6,235 nucleotides of DNA from an uncultured Verrucomicrobiae bacterium (GTDB taxonomy: Bacteria; Verrucomicrobiota; Verrucomicrobiia; Palsa-1439), in contig CALBCO010000106.1 of the NCBI GenBank assembly GCA_937927265.1, positions 1-6,235 on the forward strand, written 5' to 3'. The position numbers and the translations under genes are program-made. Below, one piece after another: positions 6,143 through 6,235 of the stretch (its first letter is position 1; each line of letters starts with the position of its first letter). A model generated the notes under the pieces. That model did not search any database. It worked only from the letters and a program-made list of their open reading frames with translations, and was not told the origin of the DNA.

Positions 6143-6150
6143 AAGGAGGT
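6143..6150 (+). promoter_or_regulatory. Consensus Shine-Dalgarno of the transposase
   Basis: AAGGAGGT ends four bases before ATG 6155. Its perfect form contrasts with the weak initiation signals of most resident genes and fits a transferred element. Confidence 0.75.
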
Positions 6151-6154
6151 CTTT

Positions 6155-6235
6155 ATGGGGAAAATCGCATCGCGCGAGCGTTGGCTCGTGTCGGATGAGT
6201 TGTGGGATAAAATCGAACCGCTGCTGCCCAAGCGC
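6155..6235 (+). CDS. IS5-family transposase, N-terminal fragment
   Basis: Twenty-seven codons are visible before the window ends. The residues RWLVSDELWDKIEPLLPKR (9-27) match the N-terminal domain (DUF4096 type, S/T-D-x-x-W-x-x-I-x-P-L-L-P) found in IS5-family DDE transposases and their split-frame relatives. The catalytic DDE residues would lie beyond the window, so it cannot be said whether the transposase is intact, or whether it is one frame or two joined by frameshifting. The start is fixed by the Shine-Dalgarno at 6143-6150. Confidence 0.82.
   Translation, partial: MGKIASRERWLVSDELWDKIEPLLPKR

Larger units (their letters stand above)
6099..6235 (+). mobile_element. Left end of an IS5-family insertion sequence
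   Basis: The base after the ftsH stop begins GAGCCTATCCCAAAACC, which resembles the terminal inverted repeats of IS5-family elements of the IS427/IS1031 type. It is followed within 60 bases by a promoter, a ribosome-binding site and a transposase start, the compact layout of an IS left end. The element runs off the window. The bases before it, CTAA, fit the YTAR or TNA targets reported for IS5 subgroups, but without the right end the duplication cannot be confirmed and the exact boundary could shift by a few bases. Confidence 0.78.

Overview
The window is GC-rich (roughly 60% by eye, not counted) and carries tightly packed bacterial genes on both strands. Gene content and protein style suggest a member of the PVC superphylum, most likely Verrucomicrobiota. 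The main reasons are a lysine/alanine/valine minigene that recalls the histone H1-like proteins of that group, the style of FtsH, and weak or absent Shine-Dalgarno sites on most genes. This placement is an inference from general resemblance.

Layout, left to right. (1) 1-336, plus strand: the C-terminal part of a DEDDy 3'-5' exonuclease of the RNase D/WRN type, cut by the window edge. (2) 333-1496, minus strand: rlmN, the radical-SAM 23S rRNA/tRNA adenine-C2 methyltransferase. It converges on the exonuclease gene with a 4-nt overlap of the two stop regions. (3) 1542-2759, plus strand: a 405-residue multi-spanning membrane protein of unknown function, divergent from rlmN across only 45 nt. (4) 2760-3118: an intergenic stretch holding a perfect 12-bp inverted repeat, a 21-codon minus-strand minigene for an almost pure Lys/Ala/Val peptide behind the best native ribosome-binding site in the window, and potentially competing hairpins in that minigene's leader. 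(5) 3119-3991, minus strand: a zinc-dependent histone-deacetylase/acetylpolyamine-amidohydrolase family enzyme with its full catalytic set. It lies immediately upstream of the minigene on the same strand. (6) 4092-6098, plus strand: ftsH, the membrane-anchored AAA+ zinc protease, divergent from the deacetylase across 100 nt with promoter-like elements in both directions. (7) 6099-6235: the left end of an IS5-family insertion sequence, abutting the ftsH stop codon, with an extended -10 promoter, a strong ribosome-binding site and the first 27 codons of its transposase.

How the genes fit together: rlmN (ribosome and tRNA modification), ftsH (membrane protein quality control) and the exonuclease are housekeeping functions with no obvious common pathway. 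The most notable association is the deacetylase followed on the same strand by a tiny polylysine-type peptide. An enzyme that removes acetyl groups from lysine or polyamines next to a peptide that is more than half lysine invites an enzyme-substrate or chromatin hypothesis, but the sequence alone does not prove it. I see no CRISPR array, tRNA, rRNA or phage genes.
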